Source: Girardinichthys multiradiatus (Eukaryota > Chordata > Actinopteri > Cyprinodontiformes > Goodeidae). Taken from it: a stretch of DNA of 64,000 nucleotides. Below are positions 44,813 through 57,173 of the stretch, one piece after another; position 1 is the first letter of the stretch, and every line of letters starts with the position of its first letter. A program made the position numbers and the translations under genes. The stretch covers positions 51,080,880 to 51,144,879 of the forward strand of contig NC_061795.1 in NCBI RefSeq assembly GCF_021462225.1. Direction: 5' to 3'. Below the pieces are notes generated by a model. It made no database searches, was not told the DNA's origin, and saw nothing but the letters and a program-made list of their open reading frames with translations.

Positions 44813-47211
44813 GAAACAAAAAAATTATTTATTAGCCAAGAGTCTTTTAAACAGAGTAAAGGAATACTGCCATCTGTTGGAGAGTATGTATATTGCAGTT
44901 TTCTTCACAACTTCCTCAGACGTCTTCAGGGTGATTTAACTGAATGGTCTGTGGCCTTCCTGAGCAATGGAAACAGAAAGCACCCAAATCCCAGGATTCC
45001 TTTTACCTGGTTAAAACAATCCTGGGGCTTTCGGTGAAAAAACAGCTAAAGGTGAGTTTTCTAGTTTCTATTGATACTAGAACTAAGAGGGTTGCTGTAA
45101 AAAGGAAAGATGTTCTCTGTAGCATTTTGTTCACAGAGCGAGCCATGTCTGAGGGACTTTTAAATGTCATGCATGTGTTTAAGTTGCTGTTAACCTAAAA
45201 TTATTTGGGCAGAACTAATTTGGGGAACTGTTTTTGTGAACAATAAAGCCTCCTCTTGTGAGGGATCAAGAAAAAAAACCTGGCGCGTTTGATTTAATTT
45301 TAGAGATGGCTAAAAATGGGCATTGCTCTGCTTATCCTGACACACTGGGACTTAACAGGTTAACACAAGATGTATGTAATGGCAACTGCATCTCAATATA
45401 GAGCCTGGCTGTTTATCTGTGTGTCTGTAAACACCTGTGGGTGTATGTGTGACAGCGCTTGTGTATGTGCGGTTTCTCCATAAAAATATCCAATAGTGGG
45501 TGCGAAGAGCCACAGACCAGGACCCAAGACGGACCCAAAGGCCCCCAGAGCCAGTGTAGACTCGTAAAATATGTGAGTCCTGCACAGACCCAGGCCACTT
45601 GGCTTCATCATTGCTGATTATGTGGCTGCATCACATCCGATCTTCACAGCAAAACTACAATTAGCTGCTATGTCAACTACATTTGTATGAAGTGTATTTA
45701 ATACAGAACAGAATAGAAATCCTTTATTGTCCAACAGCGGGGAACAAAGCAAAATGCAATGAAAGCATCCAGGTTCATTCATCCCTAAAACCATAGAAGA
45801 AGTTAACAGACTACAGACTAGAACAACCAGTCAGGCTGTAGAATAAAAGAGAATAAAACCCAGGATCAACAAGGTTACTCTAATTAATTAGATTAGAGGT
45901 GCAGCATATTCAGGTGATACTGGTCTCAGCATCAATGGAAAAACTGTGCAACATTATATAAAAACAAATAAAACATAATGTCCTTTATTTAGTGAAGCAG
46001 CAGCGAATGTAACGTCATGTATGCAGCCAATGATGCCTGGAAACCCAGAAATGTATGAATAGATAATGCTTGATTATCAAAATGTGATATAGATTAAATT
46101 ATTGCTTTCACTGATTCCTGCAGTTCTGACATTCTTCTATTAGTCTTGTGGGTCTGTGACTAGAAAACACCACAAGACTGCACAGCAGGGGTGTCCACAG
46201 TTTATCAGATTGGAAGCTACTTATAATGCATCCAAGTCACAAAGATTTACAGTCTGCTGGGGGGGATTCATGGGTGCTTGAGGCTCCTGTTTCAAATAAA
46301 ATGTAACTAAATCTAAATGATTTGTGTCTGATGATAAAAAAATAAAAACAGAACTAAACTACAACCTCTGTTGGGGGTCGAAGTCCGGTGTCCCTCCTGA
46401 CAGGCTTGGAAACAGTCCACTCTGCTGAGGAGGACAATCTGACTTTACCAGATGTTTGAGATGAACACTATGGACACCTCTGTTGTACATTAAATGTTCT
46501 TGACTGTGACAAAAAACGGTGATGCTCGGACATCTAATCAGTCTGATCACCCTCTCCTGACGGAGATTTCTGGCACCTCCAGAAAAGATTACACCATACC
46601 TCTGGGGGAAATTTACTGCCAAAAATCAAGACCACATATTTTCAATTTGAGAGCAGGATTTCATTCTGCTTGCACTCAAAACTTCTGCTTTCTTTCAAAT
46701 GTACGCTGTTCTCTCTCAAATCTTTGTTTCTGCACTCTAATCTGATGCTTCTTGCAAATTTCTCCATTTTACTGAAAATATTGTTATAACAGTGATATTG
46801 TAAATCATTAACTTTATCTTTGACATACTAGATGAATTAGCAAATTCACATTGCAATTCTTAAATATGTCTTCCATGAAAAGATGTTTGATTGTCATATT
46901 TTATTTTAATGTTGTTCATGTTAATAGAAACAGACATACATAAACTACTGAATGTTTAAAATCACTTACTTCAGGATAGTTTGAATTCTCCATTGTCGAT
47001 GTACTTTGTTGACTTGAGCTATCTACTGAAGTAGATTGACCTATTTCACAAAAATGCGACACGCAGCTGATGCATAGAAACACTTACTTCCAGATTTTTC
47101 TCTATATGACCTGTGTCAGAGAAGTAGCAACACAGGTACGCTCAGTAGAAGGAAACAAGCACACCCCAACTAAGCCTGGGACCTAGCAGTTGCACACTGT
47201 CATTCTGTCTT
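44813..47211. other. ferry3 intron; dispersed repeat scraps
   Basis: At 45400-45560 a block shares sequence with the GC-rich repeat starting at 34195. At about 45700-45840 the minus strand holds a LINE 3' tail ('ggacaataaaggatttctat'). The remainder, including AT-rich sequence at 46750-46980, is unassigned. Confidence 0.5.
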
Positions 47212-47998
47212 CACTTTCATGTTCATCAAATCAATCTTTCACCAGTCTTGCTGTGTGTATTGGTGCATTGTCATCCTGATACATGGCACCGCCTTCAGGA
47301 TACAATGTTTGAACCATTGGATGAACATGGTCCTCAAGAATGGTTCGGTAGTCTTTGGCAGTGACGCGCCCATCTAGCACAAGTATTGGACCAAGGGAAT
47401 GCCATGATATGGCAGCCCAAACCATCACTGATCCACCCCCATGCTTCACTCTGGGCATGCAACAGTCTGGGTGGTACGCTTCTTTGGGGCTTCTCCACAC
47501 CGTAACTCTCCCAGATGTGGAGAAAACAGTAAAGGTGGACTCATCAGAGAACAATACATGTTTCACATTGTTCACAGCCCAAGATTTGTGCTCCTTGCAC
47601 CATTGAAACCAACGTTTGGCATTGGCATGAGTGACCAAAGGTTTGGTTATAGCAGCCCGGCCGTGTATATTGACCCTGTGGAGCTCCCGACGGACAGTTC
47701 TGGTGGAAACAGGAGAGTTGAGGAGCACATTTAATTCTGTCGTGATTTGGGCAGCCGTGGTTTTATGCTTTTTGGATACAATCCGGGTTACCACCCAAAC
47801 ATCCCTTTCAGACAGCTTCCTCTTGTGTCCACAGTTAATCCTGTTGGATGTGGTTCGTCCTTCTTGGTGGTATGCTGACATTACCCTGGATACCGTGGCT
47901 CTTGATACATCACAAAGACTTGCTGTCTTGGTCACAGATGCGCCAGCAAGACGTGCACCAACAATTTGTCCTCTTTTGAACTCTGGTATGTCACCCAT
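47212..47998 (-). pseudogene. Tc1-type transposase, nonsense mutation and truncated
   Basis: From the ATG at 47998 (MGDIPEFKRGQIVGARLAG) the frame is open for 255 codons. The DNA-binding part shows ASVTKTASLCDVSRATVSRV. The catalytic part shows LFSDESTF (Asp-152) and YQDDNAPIHTARLVKD. The next codon is TGA where copy B has TGG (Trp), and the sequence ends soon after, so the third catalytic residue (the Glu in NIIEPLWG) is missing. Confidence 0.9.
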
Positions 47999-48184
47999 AA
48001 TGTTGTGTGCATTTCAATATTTTGAGTAAAACTGTGCTCTTACCCTGCTAATTGAACCTTCACACTCTGCTCTTACTGGTGCAATGTGCAATCAATGAAG
48101 ACTGGCTACCAGGCTGGTCCAATTTAGCCATGAAACCTCCCACACTAAAATGACAGCTGTTTTACTTTCATTGTCCAACCCCTG
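47212..48184 (-). mobile_element. Second Tc1 lineage, copy A, 3'-truncated
   Basis: On the minus strand it starts CAGGGGTTGGACAATGAAA at 48184, next to TA (48185-48186). It carries the gene from 47998 and is lost after about 47212, where homology with copy B ends in the codons for HESE. No right terminal repeat is present. It belongs to a different lineage from the copies at 3.5 and 29 kb. Confidence 0.85.
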
Positions 48185-48594
48185 TATGTGCTCTTGATTT
48201 TTGGAAGTAAATTTCCCCCATACATTTCTGACACTTTCCTTGTCCCAGACCTGAGGTAGAAAACAGACCAGACCCAGGGTTAGTTCAATGAACCCTGCTA
48301 CTGAGCAGGACGGGTTCACGGATTAGGTTGGAGGGGTAATGTTTACCTGCCTTTCTGAAACAAAAAAAAAGGGATTATGATTATTGATTATAAATATTTA
48401 TCAAAAATTATATGTAAAAATCATAATTCAGAAGAAATAAATTCAAAGAAAATAATTTCTTACATATAAAGATCAGAGATGCCCTCTGGTGGTGTGATTA
48501 TTGGGCTCACAGCAACTAATAATTACAATTAGTTAATTATAAATAATAATTGATATTTATTGATAATTATTAACCAAATGATCCTAGAGGCTAT
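48185..48594 (-). other. ferry3 intron, AT-rich
   Basis: AT-rich spacer between the Tc1 and Rex3, with no coding evidence. Confidence 0.5.
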
Positions 48595-51500
48595 GTTGTC
48601 TGGGGCTTAAATGCCCCTGGTAGGGTCTCCCATGGCAAACAGGCTCTAGGTGATGGGTCAGACAAAGAGCGGTTCAAGAACCCCTCATGACGACTACTAA
48701 ATCGAGGCACGTGACGTCGCCCGGTACGGTGGAGCCGGGGTCCCACCCATGGAGCCAGACCTGGGGTCGGGACTCGTCGGAGAGCGCCTGGTGGCTGGGT
48801 TGTTTCTCGCGGGACCCGGCCGGGCCAAGCCCGAAACGAGAGACGCGAGACCATCCCCCAGGGGGAACCGTGAGGGACCGGTACAAAGAGGATTGGGTGG
48901 CGGACGAAGGTAGAGACCTCAGCAGACCGTTCCCCGGATGCTTAGGCTGGCTCTAGGGACGTGGAATGTCACCTCGCTGGGGGGGAAGGAGCCTGAGCTT
49001 GTGCGGGAGGTCGAGAGATATCGACTAGAAATAGTCGGGCTCGCCTCCACGCACAGCGTGGGCTCTGGAACCCATCTCCTCGAGAGGGACTAGACTCTCT
49101 TCTACTCTGGAGTGGCCCATGGGGAGAGGCGGCGGGCTGGGGTGGGTTTGCTTGTTGCCCCCCAGCTCAGCCGTCTCGTGTTGCGGTTTACCCCAGTGGA
49201 TGAGAGGGTTGCATCCTTGCGCCTTCGGGTTGGGGAGAGGTCTCCGACTGTCGTTTCGGCCTACGGGCCAAGTGGTAGTGCAGAGTAGCCGGCCTTCTTG
49301 GCGACCCTGTCGGGGTGCTGGATAGTGCCCCTCCCGGGGACTCCATTATTCTGCTGGGGGACTTAAACGCCCACGTGGGAAATGACAGTGACACCTGGAG
49401 AGGTGTGATCGGGAGGAATGGCCTCCCCGATCTGAATCCGAGTGGTGTTTTGTTATTGGACTTCTGTGCTAGTCACGGATTGTCCATAATGAACACCATG
49501 TTCAAACATAAGGGTGTCCATCAGTGCACTTGGCACCAGGATACCCTAGGCAGGAGGTCAATGATCAACTTTGTTGTCGTATCATCAGACCCGCATGTTT
49601 TGGACACTCGGGTGAAGAGAGGGGCTGAGCTGTCCACTGATCACCACCTGGTGGTGAGTTGGATCCGCTGGAGGAGGAGAAAGCTGGACAGACTCGGCAG
49701 GCCCAAGCGCATAGTGAGGGTCTGCTGGGAACGTCTGGCGGAGCCCTTGGCCAGGGATGTATTCAACTTCCACCTCCGGGAGAGCTTTGACCAGATTCCG
49801 GGGGATGTTGGAGACATAGAGTCCGAGTGGACCATGTTCTCCGCATGTATTGTCGATGCTGCCGCCCGTAGCTGCGGCCGTAAGGTCTGCGGTGCCTGTT
49901 GCAGTGGCAATCCCCGAACACGGTGGTGGACACCGGCAGTAAGGGATGCTATCAGGCTGAAGAAGGAGTTCTATAGGCTGTGGTTGGTTTGCGGGACTCC
50001 TGAGGCGGCTGATGGGTACCGTGAGAACAAGCGTGCCGAGGCCCGGGCGGTGACAGAGGCAAAAACTCAAGCCTGGGAAGAGTTCGGTGAGGCCATGGAG
50101 GACTACTAGTTGGCCTCGAAGTGATTCTGGTAAACCATCCGGCGCCTCAGGAGGGGGAAGCAGTGCTTCGCCAACACTGTTTATAGTGGGGGTGGGAGGC
50201 TACTGACCTCGACTGAGGACATTATCGGGCGGTGGAAGGAGTACTTCGAGGATCTCCTCAATCCTGCCATCACGCATTCTCTGGTGGAAACAGAGGCTGG
50301 GGACTCGGGGTTGGGCTCTTTCATCACCCAGGCTGAAGTCACCGAGGTGGTTAAAAAGCTCCGTGGAGGCAAGGCTTCGGGGGTGGATGAGATCCGCCCT
50401 GAGTACCTCAAGTCTCTGGATGTTGTAGGGCTGTCATGGTTGACACGCCTCTTCAACATTGCATGGCGGTCGGGGACAGTGCCTCTGGACTGGCAGTCTG
50501 GGGTGGTGGTCCAATTTCATAAGAAGGGGGACCGGAGGGTGTGTTCCAACTACAGGGGGATCACACTCCTCAGCCTACCTGGTAAGGCCTACGCCAGGGT
50601 ATTGGAGAGGAGAGTCCGGCCGATAGTCGAACCTCGGCTTCAGGAGGAGCAGTGTGCTTTTCGTCCCGGCCGTGGAACACTGGACCAGCTCTATACCCTC
50701 TACAGGGTACTCAAGGGTTCATGGGAGTTTGTCCAACCGGTTCACATGTGTTTTGTGGACCTGGAGAAAGTATTCGACTGTGTACCTCATGATGCCCTGT
50801 GGGGGGTGCTCCAGGAGTATGGAATTGGGGGCCCTTTATTAGGGGCCATCCGGTCCCTGTACGAGCGGAGCAGGAGTTTGGTCCGCATTGCCGGCACTAA
50901 GTCGGACCTGTTCCCGGTGCATGTTGGACTCCGGCAGGGCTGCCCTTTGTCACCGGTCCTGTTCATAACTTTTATGGAGAGGATTTCTAGACGCAGCCAA
51001 GGGCCGGAGGGGGTCTGGTTTGGGGACCAGTGGATTTCGTCTCTTCTTTTTGCTGATGACGTGGTCCTGCTGGCCCCCTCTAGCCAAGACCTACAGCATG
51101 CGCTGGGGCGGTTCGCAGCCAAATATGAAGCGGCTGGGATGAAGACCAGCTCCTCCAAGTCAAAGGCCATGGTTCTCGACTGTAAAAGGGTGGCTTGTCC
51201 TCTTCAGGTTGGAGGGGAGTTCCTGCCTCAAGTGGAGAAGTTTAAGTATCTCGGGGTCTTGTTCACGAGTGAGGGAAGAATGGAGCGGGAGATCGACAGA
51301 CGGATCGGTGCGGCTCCCGCAGTAATGGGGGCACTGTGCCGGTCCGTTTTGGTGAAGAGAGAACTGAGCCGAAAAGCGAAGCTCTCGTTTACCGGTCGGT
51401 CTACGTTCCTACCCTCACCTATGGCCATGAACTTTGGGTCATGACTGAAAGAACGAGATCCCGGATACAAGCGGCTGAAATGAGCTTCCTCCGTAGGGTG

Positions 51501-51860
51501 GCCGGGCACTCCCTTAGAGATAGGGTGAGGAGCTCGGCCATCCGGGAGGGGCTTGGAGTAGAGCCGCTGCTCCTCCACATCGAGAGGAGCCAGTTGAGGT
51601 GGCTCGGGCATCTATACCGGATGCCTCCTGGACGCCTTCCTCGGGAGTTGTTCCAGGCACGTCCCACCGGGAGGAGGCCCAGGGGACGGCCCAGGACACG
51701 CTGGAGGGACTATGTGTCTCGGCTGGCCTGGGAACACCATGGGCTCCCCCCCGGAGGAGCTGGAGGAGGTGTCTGGGGAGAGGGACGTCTGGGTGTTTTT
51801 GCTCAGTCTGCTGCCCCCGCGACCCGGTCCCGGATAAAGCGGAAGACGACAACGAGCAAC
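48595..51860 (+). mobile_element. Rex3 (RTE clade) LINE, near full length
   Basis: About 3.27 kb, with a 5' region (48595-48937), an endonuclease, a reverse transcriptase and a C-terminal region. Two stretches match what I remember of the degenerate primers used to amplify Rex3 from fish: 'tggcagtctggggtggtggt' at 50491 and 'cagggctgccctttgtcacc' at 50935. It lies in the ferry3 intron in antisense orientation. Other copies or fragments are at 27238, 36138 and 43898. Confidence 0.9.
48938..51844 (+). pseudogene. Rex3 endonuclease-reverse transcriptase, several stops and frameshifts
   Basis: The start is the ATG at 48938 (MLRLALGTWNVTSLGGK). A TAG at about 49091 replaces an expected Trp codon and the frame shifts near 49280. 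The endonuclease continues with [12 protein letters not shown] and [10 protein letters not shown], so its Asp and His residues are present. The frame is broken by TAG, TGA and TAA between 50107 and 50136. The reverse transcriptase then runs to 51444 with SNYRGITLLSLPGKAYARVL, VDLEKVFDCV, LRQGCPLSPVLF and LLFADDVVLLAPS. A one-base loss near 51390 moves the C-terminal part (TERTRSRIQAAEMSFLRRV, RPRGRPRTRWRDYVSRLAW) to another frame ending at 51908. Many breaks look like CpG or C-to-T changes. Inactive, but the domain order is complete. Confidence 0.85.
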
Positions 51861-53138
51861 CAAAACCACACCAAATGTCATTGTGTTATTAACCGCTTTC
51901 CCGAATGATGTGGAACACTAACCTTATTTTGACAGTTAATAACTCTTACACAAAATAAACACAAATTCTGTCTGTTTTATCTATGCGAAAATGTATTAAC
52001 CAATAGCCTCTCTTACAACCAACTAATCATGTTCAACAACTTTCCTAAGTAAGCATGCACTATTCTACAAGAGGTGTACATTAACCAAAAAAAAGGATGT
52101 GTGGGAATGGATCAAAGCTTCGGATCAACTTGGAATATGGGAAACACACTCAGTGGGAGGCAACTGGTTTCCACATAGGCAGCGCCTTTGGGAGCGGCTT
52201 AGTTCTTTATGAGCATACGGTCATAAACACCAGCTCAGCGTTCATTCAGTGGGTTTTTATAAACTCTGGTGACGTCAGAGCTGCGATGCCTCTTCAGCTG
52301 CGTAGTAACTGTTGTTTATCTGACCAAAATGGCGGATGGCCCAACAGTATACTTACCCCAAGTTTTCACTAAACCTGGACTAAGAAGGTACTGGGGCGGA
52401 GGTGTTAAAGACTCATATCAACTAGTAACTGAACTCACCTCCACATAAAACGCACATGAATGAGCAAATGCCTCTTTAACAAACAGGATAGTAAGTCCAA
52501 TTTCTTTTTTTGAAGATGTCTAGAGCAGGTACCAGCTGAGCTGTCTGGTTCTGCTCACAGAACAGCACCTGTAGTGTTTACCAAGAAGCAAGGAAAACAG
52601 CAAAGGGCAATTCTTCCATCCAGAAACATGAGCTCTTGGACAAGAATCAGCATTTCCAAGGAGCGTCTCAAGAAATAGTTTTGGATTGAATGTCAAAAAC
52701 ATTTCTCTGTTCTGTTTTCCTCACATTCAAGGACCCAAACATCTAAAAATAAGAGTAACAGAAACAGCTCTTGTAATGTTCCAGCTGTGGTATGTACTTC
52801 CTCTAAACAAACTCTGCCAATGTCAAAACACAAGAATCGGCTTTTACAAACAAGACTAAATCCATTCTAAATGAGGAAACGCCTTAAAAGAAGCCAACAG
52901 ATGGCAAAACTCTGCTGTGAATACAGAAGCTCTCCATTTAAATCCGTCTGCTCCCAACGCTTCAGAAATTACAGCTCTGAGCTTACACAAGCCATCATAG
53001 GACAAAGCTCAACTTCTCTACCATTCTTCTACATTTATTATATCATATACATTTATTTTAAACTAATATGGTGATAAGATATCATCATTTCAAAGAACCA
53101 AACATTAAAATCTTTACATCTATCCAACTTCAGGCCAA
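51861..53138. other. ferry3 intron, no gene; CRE and YY1-like sites
   Basis: Mostly unassigned. A full CRE palindrome (TGACGTCA, 52270-52277) and a YY1-like AAAATGGCGG (52326-52335) lie 50 bp apart. No exon could be tied to them. Confidence 0.4.
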
Positions 53139-53736
53139 AATAAGACAAATTGTTGGTGCACGTCTTGCTGGCGCATCTGTGACCAAGACAGCAAGTCTTT
53201 GTGATGTATCAAGAGCCACGGTATCCAGGGTAATGTCAGCATACCACCAAGAAGGACGAACCACATCCAACAGGATTAACTGTGGACGCAAGAGGAAGCT
53301 GTCTGAAAGGGATGTTCTGGTGCTAACCCGGATTGTATCCAAAAAACATTCCCTTGGCCCAATACTTGTGCTAGATGGGCGCGTCACTGCCAAGGACTAC
53401 CGAACCATTCTTGAGGACCATGTGCATCCAATGGTTCAAACATTGTATCCTGAAGGCGGTGCCGTGTATCAGGATGACAATGCACCAATACACACAGCAA
53501 GACTGGTGAAAGATTGGTTTGATGAACATGAAAGTGAAGTTGAACATCTCCCATGGCCTGCACAGTCACCAGATCTAAATATTATTGAGCCACTTTGGGG
53601 TGTTTTGGAGGAGCGAGTCAGGAAACGTTTTCCTCCACCAGTATCACGTAGTGACCTGGCCACTATCCTGCAAGAAGAATGTCTTAAAATCCCTCTGACC
53701 ACTGTGCAGGACTTGTATATGTCATTCCCAAGATGA
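53139..53736 (+). pseudogene. Tc1-type transposase with 122-residue in-frame deletion
   Basis: The frame is open from IVGARLAGASVTKTASL through SKKH, then jumps directly to SLGPILVLDGRVTAKDY. Residues 79-200 of copy A are missing, including the FSDES block with the first catalytic Asp. The rest keeps YQDDNAPIHTARLVKDWF and SPDLNIIEPLWGVLEE and ends DLYMSFPR. A CAT word at both deletion edges in copy A suggests microhomology. The upstream open Met near 53068 lies outside the element and is not a true start. Confidence 0.9.
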
Positions 53737-53833
53737 ATTGATGCTGTATTGGCTGCAAAAGGAGGCCCTACACCATACTAATAAATTATTGTGGTCTAAA
53801 ACCAGGTGTTTCAGTTTCATTGTCCAACCCCTG
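53139..53833 (+). mobile_element. Second Tc1 lineage, copy B, 5'-truncated and internally deleted
   Basis: It ends at 53833 with the inverse of CAGGGGTTGGACAATGAAAC, followed by TA and then a long (TA)n run. The left end joins unrelated sequence near 53139, so the 5' terminal repeat is gone. The coding part lacks 366 bp relative to copy A. Confidence 0.85.
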
Positions 53834-53890
<57 letters not shown>

Positions 53891-53892
53891 GT
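53834..53892 (+). repeat. (TA)n followed by (CA)n microsatellite
   Basis: About 45 bp of TA repeats run into about 12 bp of CA. The preceding Tc1 copy B ends exactly at the first TA, as expected for a TA-specific transposon landing in, or seeding, such a run. Confidence 0.95.
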
Positions 53893-54639
53893 ATTTTCTG
53901 TATTGTTCTGCCTCTGCAGTCCGATTGTAGCTCAGAGATTCCAACAACATGAAGATGTGCCTTGCTGCCGCCGAAGACAACCCAACACGTTGAACGTGTT
54001 AACATTTCCAGCTGAACAATCCCGCTCTACTTGTTCTCTAAGATTAGATACCACAATGTTCAAATCCTCTTCATCAGGCATGGTGTTCCTGATGTTCCTG
54101 AGTTGAGTCACTTCATATGAACACATTTGTGGAATCTAGAAATATTAGGTTTGATGGGCTTGACAATGTGAGCGTTCAATCAGACTCTCAATTATTTTTC
54201 AGCAAAGATCTGCCACACCTAATTGTTTCTTATGTGCAGCACGGTAAACTATTACATCAGTGGACACATACGAAATGTAAAAAGCTACAAAAAAACAAAC
54301 TTAGTGATGTTATTTGGCCTAAAATATCAACTACTATATAGTGAGAATAAAATGTGTATTCTTTGTGCTTAATATCATGCTGAAGTTTATTCATGTAGCA
54401 AGTTTAAAACAACTCCAACGCTGCTCAAAGTGTGGAAGATAAAGCTGAAAAACAAAAGGAAATTCTAAATAATTGATATAAACAGAGAGAATAAAAAAAT
54501 GTTGTGTGTTTTTAGTAGGGCTGGGACGTTAACACATGATTTGTATTAATTCATTTTAGAAAGAAATACGGTGGTAAATGCATGTATTTGAGGTTTGGAA
54601 TGCCAACACATACACCATCTGAGCTAGAGTATAAATGGG
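53893..54639. other. ferry3 intron, no gene seen
   Basis: Unassigned AT-rich sequence without repeat families that I can define. Confidence 0.4.
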
Positions 54640-54990
54640 TAAATAACAGACGTCTGAGTGCGACTGACCAATAGGCTGCAGGAGGTCCATTTAGTGACTT
54701 TTACGTTCAAATCAATTTTAAAGTGAACAGGGAGCCAATGAAGGGAAGAAATATGTTCATGAAGTTTAGCACTTGTCAGAAGATGAGCTGCAGCATCCTG
54801 GAACAACCGCAATGCTGCATCAAAGTCCTGACTAACACCAGCATGTTAAGAGGTACAATAAATCAGTTGGGAAGTAATGAAAGACTGGATCACCTGTTGA
54901 TAGTGTTTAAAAGACGAAAATGATTTCACGTTAGATAAAAGCCTCAGTTTAAAAAAGGCTCCTCTGATGTGTTTAGCTATGATAATTAAG
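54640..54990 (-). pseudogene. LINE reverse-transcriptase C-terminal fragment
   Basis: Minus-strand frames read QSFITSQLIYCTS and then RLFQDAAAHLLTSAKLHEHI and SSLHWLPVHFKIDL. These match the conserved 'FITSRLDYCN', 'LQLIQNAAARLL' and 'LASLHWLPV' blocks of CR1/L2-type elements, also seen at 8.2-8.8 kb. Diverged and with stops; an old copy. Confidence 0.65.
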
Positions 54991-56111
54991 ATTCAGCTGT
55001 GACATTTTCTTTCCTCTGTGTCTGAGCCAAAGGGAAGAAAGAGTGACTATAGCTGCGGTCCAATTGGACATCAGTATATGACTTTAGCTACCGTCCACAT
55101 GTGTAGCATTGTCTTGAATTGAGTATTTGGAGCCAAACCACATATTGTGGACAAACTAACCATAGACAGACCAGAAGGTGCAACAGATGGTATCCTAGCA
55201 GAATTATTCTCAAAGTTACATTGGTGTAGTTAAAGTCCCATGCATAAAACAAGTAATAATGATGTGGAGAAAAGTAAAAATTGGACAACCACTGCATGGG
55301 TGTCTGACATATTATAGGCCAATCTGGGTACACAGTTCATAAGAGCAGCGTGCTGATCCGCCGCTGTTCACATCAGAGTAACAATGCTGGTCAGAAGGGG
55401 AGCAGAATATACAACGCCTGTCTGAATACTGTTAGAAATCTTAATGACAGATTTTCACAACCAACCAAATTCCCTTCACTTTTTAAACACAAACTCCAGC
55501 TGCAGAGTTGTCTGTTACTACTTTTTATTGTTATCCAATTACAACCTAGGTTAAACGTTGTATTGTCCAACTCCTCCAGTTATCTGAACACACCTTTAGT
55601 CACGTGGTAGTGTGAGAGTCATGCGATCAATTCGTCTTACAAGCCGCTGTGACTTTCCCCCAATCAGTAGCATGAGGGGGAAGCCACTGGATCAGTTGTA
55701 CCCAGTAGGTCTCAAACAAATGCTTATTTTAGCTAATATTCTATCCTAAACGCAGTTTATCTTAATCATGCCATTCTATTCTTGCAGCGCCGACTGCCGC
55801 TGCTTGTAGGATCCGGTACCTTAAATATCAGATGGATTTGGTGAGTCTGCTTGATGCTATTAGCATGGCAATTATGTCAAAGTTTAATGTACTTATTTGA
55901 TCTTTTTTGTGATTTTTTGACATATTTATTTTAAATTACAAAATTTCTCATCAGCAACTAAAATCTAAAGATGTATTCTGTTTGCTTTCTAATTACAGGT
56001 ACTGTAGAAAAATGTGAATCTTCAGGTCAGAGCTTTATAGATATTAGAAACGTTAATGTGTGAATCCCTTATTTTAAATGTATTAGGATACAATATGCTA
56101 TCTGTTCATAC
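54991..56111 (-). other. ferry3 intron, 5' portion of the large intron
   Basis: No repeats assigned. A plus-strand acceptor/donor pair frames 55788-55840 (see findings). Confidence 0.5.
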
Positions 56112-56314
56112 CTCGGACATATCATGGACCAGCAGCAGAGGGATGGTGACGGTGGTGATGTCATGCGTGCAGCAGACCTTCAGGATGTTTCTCAATCCCA
56201 TGATGGCTGGATCCCGGGCTGTGATGTTTCCCGAGCGGAGATTATCATCCACACATAGGTGGAAGACAACATGAACCTCTGATAAGTTGGAGTGTCTTGA
56301 GATGTAAAACTCAC
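56112..56314 (-). CDS. ferry3: ferry3 exon (203 bp)
   Basis: Encodes (G)[55 protein letters not shown] and [10 protein letters not shown], the most conserved block of the family. It enters in phase 1 after a 'ttcaag' acceptor and leaves in phase 0 at a gtatga donor. Confidence 0.93.
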
Positions 56315-56923
56315 CTTGAATGAAAAAAAAAACAATGTATGACAATGAAGACTGAGATCATACGATAAACATGCCAGTCAGTGTTGCTGCACGGTTTAAA
56401 ATCAATACCTGGAAGAATATTTGAAGGATTTCTTTCAACAGTTTTGCTCTTATCATCTCCCCCATTCTTCTGAATTTCTGCAGGCACACACAGACAAAAC
56501 TTAACAACAAATCGTGGAAACTGCAGAACTATTACTTGGACTGCCGATGCTGCAGCTGTGTCTTTGAGAAGGGTTCAGATGACAGGAATGTTTCTACTTA
56601 CATTCACGGAGATTTCCACTTAACTTAGCATGTGTTGAGGATGTGAATATAGTTTTCTGTCAGCCCAGCAGAAGGAACATAAATTGTGTTCGATTTCTGA
56701 GCATTTGACCCCTGCTATAACTGAAGACACACTGGGACTACTAAACTAGGCCAGAATTAAAAATCTTGTTGACTTGAATTTATCTTGTAGACTCCACACA
56801 GAGTAGAGTCCAGCATGTTGGTCATGTAGAATGTTTAATTGTTAATTAGCATTTATATTGAGCAAGATAAAACCTGAAAAATGAATAGCCTGCCATGTCT
56901 GATCTCTCTGCATTCAGACTAAC
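56315..56923 (-). other. ferry3 intron
   Basis: No repeat or gene recognised. Confidence 0.7.
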
Positions 56924-57052
56924 CTGATTGGTCTTTCTGCTTGCTGCTCCGCTGGGCCCTGGCGTACAGAACCACCTGCTGCACCTCCTCCAGCTGCTCC
57001 TCCAGACTCAGAAAGTGGAAGTCTGTGCACTCTTTTGCCACAGTTGCAAACT
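56924..57052 (-). CDS. ferry3: ferry3 exon (129 bp)
   Basis: Encodes (E)[18 protein letters not shown] and [19 protein letters not shown] then QKDQS, plus one base of the next Gly. The acceptor is 'ctccag' and the donor gttagt. The glutamine- and glutamate-rich stretch predicts a helix. Phases agree with both neighbours. Confidence 0.92.
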
Positions 57053-57173
57053 CTGGAGGTCAACACAGAAGAGGTCAGATGTGAAAGAAATGAAATGGTT
57101 TGTTGCCCATGAGATCTCTCCTGCTCTAAAACTCAACTATGAGCAGGTTCAGAGAAAAGTGTTGCATCCCATT
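57053..57173 (-). other. ferry3 intron start
   Basis: Short intron part before the LINE-derived sequence. Nothing else seen. Confidence 0.6.

Noticed and set aside
53068..53138. Apparent N-terminal extension of the Tc1 transposase copy B
   Set aside because: Sequence before about 53139 does not match copy A; the Met is in flanking DNA.
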